From Citricoccus sp. CH26A (GTDB lineage: Bacteria > Actinomycetota > Actinomycetes > Actinomycetales > Micrococcaceae): a DNA stretch of 64,000 nucleotides. The DNA lies in the NCBI RefSeq assembly GCF_000224415.1, contig NZ_AFXQ01000004.1, positions 124,001 to 188,000 of the forward strand, read 5' to 3'. The translations under genes were made by a program, and so were the position numbers. A model generated the notes under the pieces. The model worked only from the letters and a program-made list of their open reading frames with translations, was not told the origin of the DNA and did no database searches. Below are positions 53,616-62,505 of the stretch, piece after piece (positions within the stretch are counted from its first letter, which is position 1; each line of letters begins with the position of its first letter).

Positions 53616-54125
53616 TCAGTCGCCGTCCGGCATTCCCGCCACGTAGGCCGCCTGGCCCACGTGCTGGAGCGCATCGGCGAAGATGCTGACCAGGCGCACC
53701 CCCCGCGTGACCGGCGGGTGCCAACCCTCGTCGACGACCACGCCGAGGTCTTCGGACCGCAGCCGGCCCAGGTAACCCGTCGCGGCCTGCGTGACCGCGA
53801 CGAGGTAGTCCCGGAGCAGGCCCTTGTCCGTCACGACGACGGCCCGGGCCTCGGCCGGTGAGTGACCGAAGCCGTGGCCCTCGGCCGGCACCGTCGGCCC
53901 GAAGCGGCCGGACCAGTCCCCCGCGGTCCACGTCTCCTCGACGCCGGCGAGCGCGGCGACCTGGGCGTCGGTCTCGCGGCCGGCATGCCAGACGAGCCAG
54001 GCGATCGAGTTCGGGTGCCCACCGGAATGCGCATTGAGCCGGGTGGGGTGCACGTCACCCCAGAACAGGTCGAGCTGGTCGAGGGGCCTGCGGGCCAGGT
54101 CGGTGAGGATCTCGGTGGCGTCCAT
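53616..54125 (-). CDS. DinB-like four-helix protein (mycothiol-dependent enzyme superfamily, DUF664 type)
   Basis: This 169-residue protein has the DinB/YfiT fold pattern: an N-terminal helix (LARRPLDQLDLFWGDV), the metal-binding His in LVWHAGRETDAQVAAL and the late His pair region DALQHVGQAAYVAGM. Actinobacterial members often use mycothiol or bind metal; a specific reaction cannot be assigned. I chose the ATG at 54123-54125; a second in-frame ATG lies 18 bases upstream (54141-54143). It lies 32 bp after the MFS gene on the same strand. Confidence 0.82.
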   Translation of the reverse strand: MDATEILTDLARRPLDQLDLFWGDVHPTRLNAHSGGHPNSIAWLVWHAGRETDAQVAALAGVEETWTAGDWSGRFGPTVPAEGHGFGHSPAEARAVVVTDKGLLRDYLVAVTQAATGYLGRLRSEDLGVVVDEGWHPPVTRGVRLVSIFADALQHVGQAAYVAGMPDGD

Positions 54126-54157
54126 GGCGCCAGTCTGGTCCATGGGCGGGCTCCCCG

Positions 54158-55501
54158 TCAGGGCCGGGCGGGCACGGGTTCGGCATAGGCGGCCGAGATC
54201 CGGTGATAGGCCGGCGACAGCCACGCCACCACCGCCGCGAGGACCATGACCAGTCCCGCGACGAGGAAGACGAGCGCGATCCCCCGGGCCGTCCCCGCGC
54301 CCAGCAGTGGTTCCAGGGCCGCGCCACCCTCGGCGCCCCGGGCGAAGGGGATGATCCAGACCTCGGCGATCGGGGCCACCACGAAGGCCGTCACCGGTGC
54401 CGCCGCCGACTCGACGGCCGCGGCGAACCCGAAGACCCGTCCCTGGCGGTGTAGCGGCACGACCTTCTGGATGACGGTCTGCTCGGCGGCCTCCACGGCC
54501 GGGATGCCGAGCATGTACAACCAGATGCCCAGGACGTACAGCCACCCCCACTCCCGGATGGTGAACAGCGCTCCGATCACCCCCATGATCGCGACGATGC
54601 CCAACAGGGTGCGGATGGGGTTGGGCCCCAGCCCGAGGCGTCCGACGAGGACTCCGCCGAGGATGAAGCCCGTGGCTCCGAGGGCGAACCAGGCGCCCCA
54701 GAGCTCGACCGTGAACAGTTCCAGGCCGTAGGGGTCCATCAGGGCCAGGTACACGCCGCCGATGAAGTTGTTGAACGTCGTGAACAGGATCAGCGCGACC
54801 ATGCCCGGAATGTCCCGGATCGCGGACCATGCACCCGCGAGGTCGAACCCCCCGTGGGCGTCGGAGGAGGCCGGTGCCGCCTCCTCGGGCAGGCGCAGGA
54901 CCGCCAGGTGAGCCAGGGCCAGGGCCGAGAGGACGACGGCGACCAGCACGGTCGGGCCCATCCCCAGCACCCCGATCGAGAGCCCGGACAGGACGGAGGT
55001 GGCGATGAAGGCCAGCCCCTGCACCATGCCCACGTAGCCGTTGGCGTTGGCCCGCCGGTCCTGGTCGATGAGCAGGGTGACGGTGGTCGACAGCGCGATG
55101 TTCCGCAGGTTCTCGACGACGGCCCCCGCCAGGACGGACAGGGCGAACGCCCAGAACCACGGGCGGTCCAGGGCGTTGCGCTCCTCGGCCGGCGCCACCA
55201 GGAACACCAGTCCGGCCACGGTGAACATCGCCAGCGTGACGACTGCCGCGAACCGCATCACCGGGAGCTTGCGGAACCGGTCCACGTAGGTGCCGAAGCT
55301 GATCCCGGTGGCGGCCAGCAGCAGCATGTAGGCGCCGCCGATGACTCCGGTGGCGATCACGTTCCGCGTCTCGAGGTAGATCCAGAAGGTGATGGCGAAC
55401 CACAGGTAGCTGGTGGTGAGGTTGGCCAGGGCAGTGTTGGCCAGGATGCCGGCGAAGGTGCGGTTGCGCTCCCCCGCCGTGCGCACCGGGCGCGTCTGCA
55501 T
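54158..55501 (-). CDS. Major facilitator superfamily transporter
   Basis: This 447-residue protein has about twelve hydrophobic segments, beginning after a basic N-terminus. The first half contains GISFGTYVDRFRKLPVMRF (the MFS loop 2-3 motif) and the second half begins near MVALILFTTFNNFIGGVYLA. It resembles the DHA3-type exporters of drugs and macrolides; the substrate is unknown. The ATG at 55499-55501 has TACGCT exactly six bases upstream and is probably leaderless; a GTG two codons earlier is then unused. Confidence 0.87.
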   Translation of the reverse strand: MQTRPVRTAGERNRTFAGILANTALANLTTSYLWFAITFWIYLETRNVIATGVIGGAYMLLLAATGISFGTYVDRFRKLPVMRFAAVVTLAMFTVAGLVFLVAPAEERNALDRPWFWAFALSVLAGAVVENLRNIALSTTVTLLIDQDRRANANGYVGMVQGLAFIATSVLSGLSIGVLGMGPTVLVAVVLSALALAHLAVLRLPEEAAPASSDAHGGFDLAGAWSAIRDIPGMVALILFTTFNNFIGGVYLALMDPYGLELFTVELWGAWFALGATGFILGGVLVGRLGLGPNPIRTLLGIVAIMGVIGALFTIREWGWLYVLGIWLYMLGIPAVEAAEQTVIQKVVPLHRQGRVFGFAAAVESAAAPVTAFVVAPIAEVWIIPFARGAEGGAALEPLLGAGTARGIALVFLVAGLVMVLAAVVAWLSPAYHRISAAYAEPVPARP

Positions 55502-55507
55502 GCGCAC

Positions 55508-55513
55508 AGCGTA
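55508..55513 (-). promoter_or_regulatory. Leaderless -10 element of the MFS gene
   Basis: Minus-strand TACGCT ends 6 nt before the ATG at 55501. Confidence 0.55.
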
Positions 55514-55617
55514 CGCCCACCGGTGGGCCGGGGGCGACGAGCCGGCGTCGTGGTCCCGAGTCGGCAGAACCGGGCACGGAATCTCCAGAAGCAGGTGTGC
55601 TTTCCGTCACACGTGGG

Positions 55618-55623
55618 TACCGT
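55618..55623 (+). promoter_or_regulatory. Leaderless -10 element of the release-factor-like gene
   Basis: TACCGT ends 6 nt before the ATG at 55630. Confidence 0.55.
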
Positions 55624-55629
55624 GTCCCC

Positions 55630-56763
55630 ATGAGCATCGACATTCCCTCAGCAGAAGACTTCGCCGAGCTCACGCAGCACCGGCACGCCGCGAGCGTGTC
55701 GTTGTATGTTGCGTCGTCCGGGGCCGACGACGCCCGGGCGCCGATCGGCAGGAACCCCGAGGCGGCCCAGGTGGCCCTGCGCACGATGGCCACGGAGGCA
55801 CTGGCGACGCTGCCCGGGTCCGTGCCCGCCGAGGACCGGGAACGCGTCATCGCCGAGGTGACCGCGCTGGAGGAGGACCGGGGCTTCTGGTCCACCCAGG
55901 CGCGCTCCATCGCGGTGTTCGTCTCGCCGTCGGGGTTGCGGGCCTTCCGGCTCATGAACAACCTGAACAGTCACTGCAGCGTCGGCGACCGGTTCGACGT
56001 CGGCCCCCTCATCCGGGCCACGACCTTCGCCCACAGCGGGTACGTCCTGGCGCTGACGAAGGGATCGGTCCGGCTGCTGGCCCTGGAGGCCGACGCCTCC
56101 TGCCACGAGGTGCCGCTGACCGGGCTGCCCGACGACCTCGGCCTCGAACTGCAGACCGCCGACAACGAGGGCCGCATGGACCGCCAGCGCGCGGACGGGA
56201 ACCAGCGGCCAAAGGTCCAGCGCCGTGACTACTGCTCGACCGTCCAGGAGGCGGTCCTGCGCCAGATCAACGGGTCCGCCCACCCGCTGGTGCTGGCGGC
56301 CAGCCCCGACCTGGAACCGGCATACCGGGAGGTCAACACCTACCAGCGGCTCGTGGAGGAGGGCATTGGCGTCAACCCGGCATCACTGTCCCTGGAGGAC
56401 CTGGGCAAGCGCGGCCGGGAGGTCCTGGACCGCAACTACGCCACCCAGCTGGCCGCCTGGCGCGAGCGCTTCGGCACGCAGCGCGCCCATGGCCGGGCCA
56501 GTGCCAAGCTGCGGGAGATCGCCAGGGCGGCGACCGCGGGCCGGGTGGACGTGCTGCTGTTCGATCTCGCGGCCGAACGCGAGGGCACCATCGACGAGTA
56601 CGGCGAGGTGACTGTCGCGGAGGAGCCCAGCGCCCACACCTACGGCCTGGCGGATGAGGTCGCGGCCCGGGTGCTGCGTACCGGCGGCACCGTCAAGGCC
56701 GTGCGCTCGGCGGACCTTCCCGACGGCGCGCTGATCGCGGCGACGTTCCGTTCACCGGCCTGA
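55630..56763 (+). CDS. Bacterial archaeo-eukaryotic release-factor-like (baeRF) protein
   Basis: This 377-residue protein resembles the baeRF families, relatives of eRF1/Pelota and Dom34. Supporting segments are VSLYVASSGADDARAPIGRN near the start, RSIAVFVSPSGLRAFRLMNN, GYVLALTKGSVRLLALE and the C-terminal VDVLLFDLAAEREGTID followed by DLPDGALIAATFR (eRF1 domain 3-like). Such proteins are proposed to act on stalled ribosomes, but this has little direct evidence. The ATG at 55630 is probably leaderless; in-frame upstream codons would precede the promoter. It converges on a peptide transporter. Confidence 0.8.
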   Translation: MSIDIPSAEDFAELTQHRHAASVSLYVASSGADDARAPIGRNPEAAQVALRTMATEALATLPGSVPAEDRERVIAEVTALEEDRGFWSTQARSIAVFVSPSGLRAFRLMNNLNSHCSVGDRFDVGPLIRATTFAHSGYVLALTKGSVRLLALEADASCHEVPLTGLPDDLGLELQTADNEGRMDRQRADGNQRPKVQRRDYCSTVQEAVLRQINGSAHPLVLAASPDLEPAYREVNTYQRLVEEGIGVNPASLSLEDLGKRGREVLDRNYATQLAAWRERFGTQRAHGRASAKLREIARAATAGRVDVLLFDLAAEREGTIDEYGEVTVAEEPSAHTYGLADEVAARVLRTGGTVKAVRSADLPDGALIAATFRSPA

Positions 56764-56770
56764 GTCCCGG

Positions 56771-56816
56771 CGGGGGCGGGTGCTGACCGGATCGTCCCGG
56801 TCAGCACCCGCCCCCG
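56771..56816. terminator. Very strong bidirectional terminator
   Basis: CGGGGGCGGGTGCTGACCGG (56771-56790) pairs perfectly with 56797-56816, a 20-bp stem with a 6-nt loop. It lies between the convergent stops of the release-factor-like gene (56763) and the peptide transporter (56826). Confidence 0.85.
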
Positions 56817-56825
56817 CTCGGCAGG

Positions 56826-58301
56826 TCAGTGGATCCCGCGCATGGCCCGGTGCACCGGGCGGGAGATGACCAGCATGACCACGCCGATGGCGATGGTCAC
56901 GGCGCCGAGGATCCCGAAGTAGGTGCCCTCCGTCTCGGCCGTGTAGTAGCCGGCGAGCGCGCCCGACAGCGCGGTGCCCAGGGCCACCGAGAGGTTGTAC
57001 AGGGCCACCATCATCACCGGGAACGCCGCGGGTGCGAGCTTGGTGGACAGGGACAGCCCCACCGGCGAGACCATGAGCTCACCCATGGTGGCCACGAGCA
57101 TGATGAACCCGATCCACAGCACCGGTACCGCGCCCGTGCCGACCATCGGCAGGAACAGCAGGAACGCGGTGCCCATCAGGGCGATGCCCACCCCGAACTT
57201 GACCGGGGTGTTCGGCTGGCGGCGGCCCAGTCTCGTCCACAGCATGGCGAACACCGGGGCCAGCAGGATGATGAAGAGCGGGTTGAAGGACTGCACCCAC
57301 GGGATCGGCATCTCCCAGTCACCCAGCATGCGGTCGAGCCGCGTGTCCGAGTAGAGGGTGATGACGGTGAACTGCTGCTGGAACAGGGCGAAGAAGGCCG
57401 CCGAGCCGATGAACAGCGGGATGAAGGCCAGCACGCGGCTGCGCTCCTCGCCGGTGGTCTTGGCCGACGTGAGGATGACCGCGAAGATCGCGATGGCGGC
57501 CACGGCGGACAGGACGACGACGACGTCGGCCAGGTTCGCGGCGTTGACCAGCCCGGTGGCCACGGCCACGGCGATCACCGCCAGGGCCACGACGGTGATG
57601 CCGATCCACCGGCCGTACTGGCTGCGCGGCAGCGGGCTGGGCACGTGGTGGACGTGCTCCGGCAGGCTCTTGCGGGTCAGCGCGTACTGGGTCAGGCCAA
57701 TGGCCATGCCGACCGCCGCCAGTCCGAAGCCGACGTGGAAGCCCCAGGTCTGGGCGGTCCAGCCGGTCAACAGGGGCCCGACCAGGCCACCGATGTTGAT
57801 ACCCATGTAGAAGATGGAGAACCCTGCGTCGCGGCGCGGATCGGCCCGCGTGTAGAGGTTGCCGACCAGGTTGGCGACGTTCGCCTTCAGCCCGCCCGAA
57901 CCGAGTCCCACCAGGACCAGGCCCAGCGCGAGCCCGGGGACCCCCGGGACCAGGGCCAGCGCGATGTGCCCGCACATGATGAGCACCCCGCTGATGAACA
58001 TCGTCCGTTCCGAGCCCAGCAGCCGGTCGGCCACCCAGCCACCGATGATGCAGAACACGTAGACCATGCCGCCGTAGGCACCGACGATGCCGGTTGCCAC
58101 CGCCTCGTCGATCCCCAGGCCGCCCTCGGCGACCGTGAAGTACATGTAGATGAGCAGGATGCCCTGCATCCCGTAGAACGAGAAGCGCTCCCACAGCTCG
58201 ACGCTGAACAGGTTGGCGAGCGGGCCCGGCTGGCCGAAGAACGTCCTGCCCGAGGGGTTCCGCTCAGCGGCGGTGGGTTCGATGGTTTCTGGAGAATGCA
58301 C
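56826..58301 (-). CDS. Proton-dependent oligopeptide transporter (POT/PTR2 family)
   Basis: This 491-residue protein has 14 probable membrane segments. The proton-coupling motif ELWERFSFYGMQG (ExxERFxxYG) lies at about residue 35, and the PTR2 signature FYMGINIGGLVGPLLTG lies in helix 5. It should import di- and tripeptides with protons in the cytoplasmic membrane. The GTG at 58299-58301 is the start; a GGAGG-like site lies about 14 bases upstream, which is rather far. It diverges from the DUF488 gene. Confidence 0.93.
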   Translation of the reverse strand: MHSPETIEPTAAERNPSGRTFFGQPGPLANLFSVELWERFSFYGMQGILLIYMYFTVAEGGLGIDEAVATGIVGAYGGMVYVFCIIGGWVADRLLGSERTMFISGVLIMCGHIALALVPGVPGLALGLVLVGLGSGGLKANVANLVGNLYTRADPRRDAGFSIFYMGINIGGLVGPLLTGWTAQTWGFHVGFGLAAVGMAIGLTQYALTRKSLPEHVHHVPSPLPRSQYGRWIGITVVALAVIAVAVATGLVNAANLADVVVVLSAVAAIAIFAVILTSAKTTGEERSRVLAFIPLFIGSAAFFALFQQQFTVITLYSDTRLDRMLGDWEMPIPWVQSFNPLFIILLAPVFAMLWTRLGRRQPNTPVKFGVGIALMGTAFLLFLPMVGTGAVPVLWIGFIMLVATMGELMVSPVGLSLSTKLAPAAFPVMMVALYNLSVALGTALSGALAGYYTAETEGTYFGILGAVTIAIGVVMLVISRPVHRAMRGIH

Positions 58302-58377
58302 CCATACACTTTCCTCCTCTCCTCTGGCCCGTGCAAGTTCACCTGATGGACCCGCTGGACCTGACGGCCGGGGACGT

Positions 58378-58383
58378 TAGATT
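58378..58383 (+). promoter_or_regulatory. Leaderless -10 element of the DUF488 gene
   Basis: TAGATT ends 6 nt before the ATG at 58390. Confidence 0.55.
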
Positions 58384-58389
58384 CGGGGC

Positions 58390-58926
58390 ATGGACCTACC
58401 GTTCTACACCGTCGGTCATTCGACGCGGACGCTGGACGAGTTCCTGGACCTGCTGCGCTCGGTGGACGTCCGGCTGCTCGTGGACGTGCGGCGGCTGCCC
58501 GGTTCGCGCCGCTACCCGCACTTCGACCAGGAGGCCCTGGCGGCGTCCCTGTCCGGGGCGGGCATCGAGTACCGGCGTCTTGAGTCCCTCGGCGGCCGGC
58601 GGTCACGCGACCGGTCCGTCCCGGAGGAGGTCAACGGTTTCTGGGAGAACCGCAGCTTCCACAACTATGCGGACCACGCCCTGTCGGAGGAGTTCAGGAC
58701 GGGACTGGCCGAGCTGCGGGCGTGGGGTGCCGAGCGGACGGCGGCGGTGATGTGCTCGGAGGCCGTGTGGTGGCGGTGTCATCGCCGGATCATCGCCGAC
58801 CACCTGCTCGCGGCGGGCGAGGCCGTGCATCACCTCATGGAACCGGGCAAGGCTCCCCCGGCCCAGCTCACCGCCGGGGCCGTGGTGGATCCCGACGGCG
58901 GCCGGGTCACCTACCCCGCGCCCTGA
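58390..58926 (+). CDS. DUF488 family protein
   Basis: This 178-residue protein has the DUF488 hallmarks: YTVGHSTRTLDEFLDLL at the start, LLVDVRRLPGSRRYPHF, the Gly-rich ESLGGRR, and the late Cys/His motif MCSEAVWWRCHRRIIADHL. Typical members read CxExxPxxCHR; here Trp-Trp replaces the Asp-Pro. The function is unknown; a nucleic-acid role has been proposed. The ATG is probably leaderless. The 3' end overlaps the convergent enoyl-CoA hydratase gene by 16 bases. Confidence 0.85.
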   Translation: MDLPFYTVGHSTRTLDEFLDLLRSVDVRLLVDVRRLPGSRRYPHFDQEALAASLSGAGIEYRRLESLGGRRSRDRSVPEEVNGFWENRSFHNYADHALSEEFRTGLAELRAWGAERTAAVMCSEAVWWRCHRRIIADHLLAAGEAVHHLMEPGKAPPAQLTAGAVVDPDGGRVTYPAP

Positions 58927-59702
58927 GCGGTCGGCTCCGGGGCGGCGAACCGGTCCACGAGGCGGACGCTCGCCGGGTGCGTGCTCGACCGCGCCACGCT
59001 GCGCGCCTCCGCGCGCAGGTGCTCCTCCCAGTCCGGCCCGTAGCGACCGGCGCGCAGCAATGCCTTGGTGGGGCCGACCACGTGGTCCGGGTTGGCCGCG
59101 AACGCGTCCTCGGCCTCCGTCAGCCGGCGGGCGAAGTCGGCGGCCGGGACGGACTGGCTGGCCAGCCCCCACTCCACGGCCTCCACCCCGCCCAACCGGC
59201 GTCCACCCAGGGTCAGCTCGACCGCCCGGTGATATCCGACGGTACGCGGCAGCAGGTAGGACACCCCGGTGTCCGGGGTGAGCCCGACCCCGGCGAAGGC
59301 CCCGACGATCTTCGCCTCGTCACTGGACAGCACCCAGTCCGCGGCGAGCAGCAGGCCCAGCCCGGCCCCGGCCGTGGCGCCGTTGACCCCGGCGACCACC
59401 AGCAACCGCGTCCGGGACAGGGCGGTCATCAGGGTGCTCGTCGCCGTCGCCAGGGACAGCAGGAGCTCGTCCCTCTCTCCGGCAGGCACCGAGGCCATAG
59501 ATCGGACGTCACCGCCGGCACAGAAGAAGCGGTCGCGGCCCGTCACGGTCAGCACCTGGACCCGCGGCTCTGCCTCGGCGCGTTCGAGTTCCGTGACCAG
59601 GGCCTCTGCCAGGGGCTCGTCGAGGGCGTTGCCGGCGGAGACGCGGTCCAGGACGAGCCGGACCACCCCCTCGCGGCGTTCGACCCGCAGCGCCGCCGTC
59701 AC
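58911..59702 (-). CDS. Enoyl-CoA hydratase/isomerase family protein
   Basis: This 263-residue crotonase has oxyanion-hole segments FFCAGGDVRSM and VAGVNGATAGAGLGLLLAAD. The catalytic region GVGLTPDTGVSYLLPRTVG has an Asp where standard hydratases have Glu, a pattern shared with PaaG-type ring-opening isomerases and some hydratases. It is the third gene of an operon with a ligase and a thiolase; its GTG overlaps the ligase stop (GTGA). Fatty-acid or phenylacetate-like degradation are both possible. Confidence 0.87.
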   Translation of the reverse strand: MTAALRVERREGVVRLVLDRVSAGNALDEPLAEALVTELERAEAEPRVQVLTVTGRDRFFCAGGDVRSMASVPAGERDELLLSLATATSTLMTALSRTRLLVVAGVNGATAGAGLGLLLAADWVLSSDEAKIVGAFAGVGLTPDTGVSYLLPRTVGYHRAVELTLGGRRLGGVEAVEWGLASQSVPAADFARRLTEAEDAFAANPDHVVGPTKALLRAGRYGPDWEEHLRAEARSVARSSTHPASVRLVDRFAAPEPTAQGAG

Positions 59703-61345
59703 GACTGCACCTTCGGCACCGGGGTCTCGGTGCGCTCGGCGCGCAGCTCGCGCTTGAGGAGCTTGCCGGACTGGTTGCGGGGCAGTTCGGCGACGAAGTC
59801 CACGCGCTTGGGCACCTTGTAGTCGGCGATCCGGTCCCTGACGTGGGCTCGCACGGCCTCGGCGGTCAGGGCGGCACCGTCCTTGAGGACCACGACCGCG
59901 GTGATGGCCTCGATCCAGCGCTCGTCCGGCAGGCCGATGACGGCCACCTCGGCCACCTCCTCGAGCTCGTAGATGCAGTCCTCGACCTCCCGCGGAGCCA
60001 CCATGACCCCGCCGGTGTTGATCACGTCCTTGATGCGGTCCACCACCTGGATGTACCCCTGGGCGTCCCGGGTCACCTGGTCCCCCGAGCGGAACCAGCC
60101 CTCGGAGAAGGCCTCGGCGGTGGCCTCGGGCTTGTTCCAGTACCCGTCCATCAGCTGTGGGGAGCGGTACTGGATCTCCCCGGGCTCACCGGGTTCGGCC
60201 ACGCGCCCCTCGGCGGTGACCACCCGGGCCTCGACGAAGTACACCGGCCGCCCGCAGGAGGCCGGCCGGGCGTGGTGCTCCTCCGGGCGCAGCACCGTGC
60301 ACAAGGGGCCCAGCTCGGACTGGCCGAAGCAGTTGTAGAACCCCAGTCCCGGAAACCGGGACCGCAACCGGCCCAGCACGGTCACCGGCATGATCGAGGC
60401 CCCGTACTGGGCCTTCGTCAGGGAGGACAGGTCACGGGTGTCCAGCTCGGGATGGTTGGACAGCGGCACCCACACCGTGGGGGCCAGGAACAGGGAACCG
60501 ATGTGCTCCTCCTCCACGTAGCGCAGGATCTCCGGCACGTCCGGCTTGGCCAGCAGGCGCACCGTGGCCCCCAGGGAGAGATACGGCAGCAGGAAGACGT
60601 GCATGGCCGCCGAGTGGTACAACGGCATCGCCACCAGCGGCCGGTCCTCGGCCGTGAAGTCCAGGGCGATGACCGAGGAGACGTACTCGGCCATCAGCGC
60701 CCGGTGGGTCATCATCGCCCCCTTCGGGGCCGACGTCGTCCCCGAGGTGTAGAGCAGCTGCAGTAGGTCCGTCTCGACCGGGCCCGTGCCGGGCTCCGCC
60801 CCCGCACCCGGGCCGGACCCGGGGCCCTCGCCCTGAGCGGTCTCCAGGAGGGACTGCTCCCCCGTGCCGGAACCGGGGAACATCGGCAGGACGGTCTCGA
60901 CGCCGGCCGCGCGGCCCTCGTCCAGGACCTCACGGACCAGCGGGGCCAGGGCGTTGTCCGCCACGATCAACCGCGCCCCGGAGTCCTCCAGGATGTAGGC
61001 GAGCTCACCGCCCTTGAGGGCGAAGTTCACCGGGACGTGGACCACCCCCGCCTGGGCGCAGGCCAGGAACAGCACGAGGTACGCGTCCGAGTTCACCCCG
61101 TAGGCCGCCACCCGGTCCCCCGGTGCGAGCCCGAGGTTCCTCAACCGGTGGACCACGCGGTCCACGGCCGCCCCCAAGTCGCGGTAGCTCCAGTGCCGGT
61201 CCTGGAACCGCAGCGCCACGGTGTCGCCGAAGGTGGACACGGCGCGGCGCACCAGGGCGCTCACCGTGTTCTGCTGGGCCTGCTGGACGGCCGCCCCCAC
61301 GCCCCTGCCGGTGTCGTTGCCGGTGTCGGTGTCGGTCGATGTCAT
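59699..61345 (-). CDS. AMP-forming acyl-CoA ligase
   Basis: This 548-residue ligase has the adenylate motif LLYTSGTTSAPKGAMMTH, NCFGQSELGPL, the hinge YWNKPEATAEAFSEGWFRSGD and the C-terminal catalytic Lys in LPRNQSGKLLKREL. A short Thr/Asp-rich N-terminus precedes the domain. It resembles medium/long-chain FadD and crotonobetaine-type ligases; the acid it activates is unknown. The ATG at 61343-61345 lies two bases after the thiolase stop. Confidence 0.88.
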   Translation of the reverse strand: MTSTDTDTGNDTGRGVGAAVQQAQQNTVSALVRRAVSTFGDTVALRFQDRHWSYRDLGAAVDRVVHRLRNLGLAPGDRVAAYGVNSDAYLVLFLACAQAGVVHVPVNFALKGGELAYILEDSGARLIVADNALAPLVREVLDEGRAAGVETVLPMFPGSGTGEQSLLETAQGEGPGSGPGAGAEPGTGPVETDLLQLLYTSGTTSAPKGAMMTHRALMAEYVSSVIALDFTAEDRPLVAMPLYHSAAMHVFLLPYLSLGATVRLLAKPDVPEILRYVEEEHIGSLFLAPTVWVPLSNHPELDTRDLSSLTKAQYGASIMPVTVLGRLRSRFPGLGFYNCFGQSELGPLCTVLRPEEHHARPASCGRPVYFVEARVVTAEGRVAEPGEPGEIQYRSPQLMDGYWNKPEATAEAFSEGWFRSGDQVTRDAQGYIQVVDRIKDVINTGGVMVAPREVEDCIYELEEVAEVAVIGLPDERWIEAITAVVVLKDGAALTAEAVRAHVRDRIADYKVPKRVDFVAELPRNQSGKLLKRELRAERTETPVPKVQS

Positions 61346-61347
61346 GG

Positions 61348-62505
61348 TCAGAGCCTCTCGATGATGGTGACGTTGGCCTGGCCGCCGCCCTCGCACATGG
61401 TCTGCAACCCGTAGCGGCCCCCGGAGCGTTCGAGCTCGTGCAACATCGAGGTCATCAGCCGCGCCCCGGTGGCCCCGATCGGGTGGCCCAGGGCCATCGC
61501 CCCACCGTTGACATTGACCCGGGTCATGTCGGCCCCGGTCTCGGTCTGCCAGGCCAGCACCACGGCCGCGAACGCCTCGTTGATCTCGATCACGTCCATC
61601 TCGTCGAGCGTCATCCCGGTCCGCTCCAGGGCGTGCCGGGTGGCACGGATCGGGGCCGAGAGCATCATCACCGGGTCATCACCGCGGGCCGAGACGTGGT
61701 GGATCCTCGCCCGCGGGGTCAGGCCGTACCGCTCGACGGCGGCCGGCGAGGCGATCAGCAGGGCCGCGGCCCCGTCGGACATCTGCGACGCGGACGCGGC
61801 GGTGTGCAGGCCCCCGGGGACGATCGGTTCCAGCGAGGCCATCTTGGCCCGGTCGGGCCGGCGCGGCCCCTCGTCCGCGGTGATCCCCGGCGCCTGGGGC
61901 ACCGGGATGATCTCCCGCTCGAAGCGCCCCTCGGCCTGGGCGGCCAGGGCCCGCTCGTGCGAGCTCACCGCCAGGTCCTCCAACGCCTCGCGGGTCAGGC
62001 CCCAGCGTTCGGCCATCATCTCCGCACCCCGGAACTGGGAGATCTCCTGCTCCCCGTAGCGGTCCGCCCAGCCCGCCGAACCGGTGAACGGGTCCGGGTG
62101 GCCGAACTCCGCGGCCGCCTTATTGGAGTACGACAGCGGGATCGTGGACATCGACTGCACTCCGCCGGCCACCACCAGGTCACTGGTGCCGGACATCACC
62201 GCCTGGGCGGCGTAGTGCACCGCCTGCTGGCCGGAGCCGCACTGGCGCTCCACCGTGGTCCCGGGCACGGCCTCGGAGCCCCCGGCCGCCAGCCAGGCGT
62301 TGCGGGCGATGTCCATCGCCTGCGGGCCCAGCTGGTCGATGCACCCCAGGATCACCTCGTCGTACTCGGCGGAGTCGATCCCGGCCCGTCGGACGATCTC
62401 CGCGATCGGCGCGGCGGCCAGGTCCAGGGGGTGGACCTGCGCCAGGCCCTTCCCGCGCCGACCCACCGGGGTCCGCACGGCATCGACGATGTAGGCCTCG
62501 GCCAC
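61348..62505 (-). CDS. Acetyl-CoA C-acyltransferase (thiolase)
   Basis: This 385-residue thiolase has the acyl-enzyme Cys in VERQCGSGQQAV (residue about 90), INEAFAAVVLAW, GGAMALGHPIGATGAR and the final catalytic Cys in MCEGGGQANV. The absence of a SALNAFC-like loop and the presence of VERQCGSG fit a degradative thiolase (beta-ketothiolase). It is the promoter-proximal gene of the operon with the ligase and hydratase. The GTG start has GGAGGAG six bases upstream. Confidence 0.92.
   Translation of the reverse strand: MAEAYIVDAVRTPVGRRGKGLAQVHPLDLAAAPIAEIVRRAGIDSAEYDEVILGCIDQLGPQAMDIARNAWLAAGGSEAVPGTTVERQCGSGQQAVHYAAQAVMSGTSDLVVAGGVQSMSTIPLSYSNKAAAEFGHPDPFTGSAGWADRYGEQEISQFRGAEMMAERWGLTREALEDLAVSSHERALAAQAEGRFEREIIPVPQAPGITADEGPRRPDRAKMASLEPIVPGGLHTAASASQMSDGAAALLIASPAAVERYGLTPRARIHHVSARGDDPVMMLSAPIRATRHALERTGMTLDEMDVIEINEAFAAVVLAWQTETGADMTRVNVNGGAMALGHPIGATGARLMTSMLHELERSGGRYGLQTMCEGGGQANVTIIERL

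Noticed and set aside
53616-55961. A single 781-codon minus-strand frame spanning the DinB-like and MFS genes
   Set aside because: Only its 3' part is real (DinB-like). The rest is out of frame with the MFS transporter, whose own frame has clear membrane segments.
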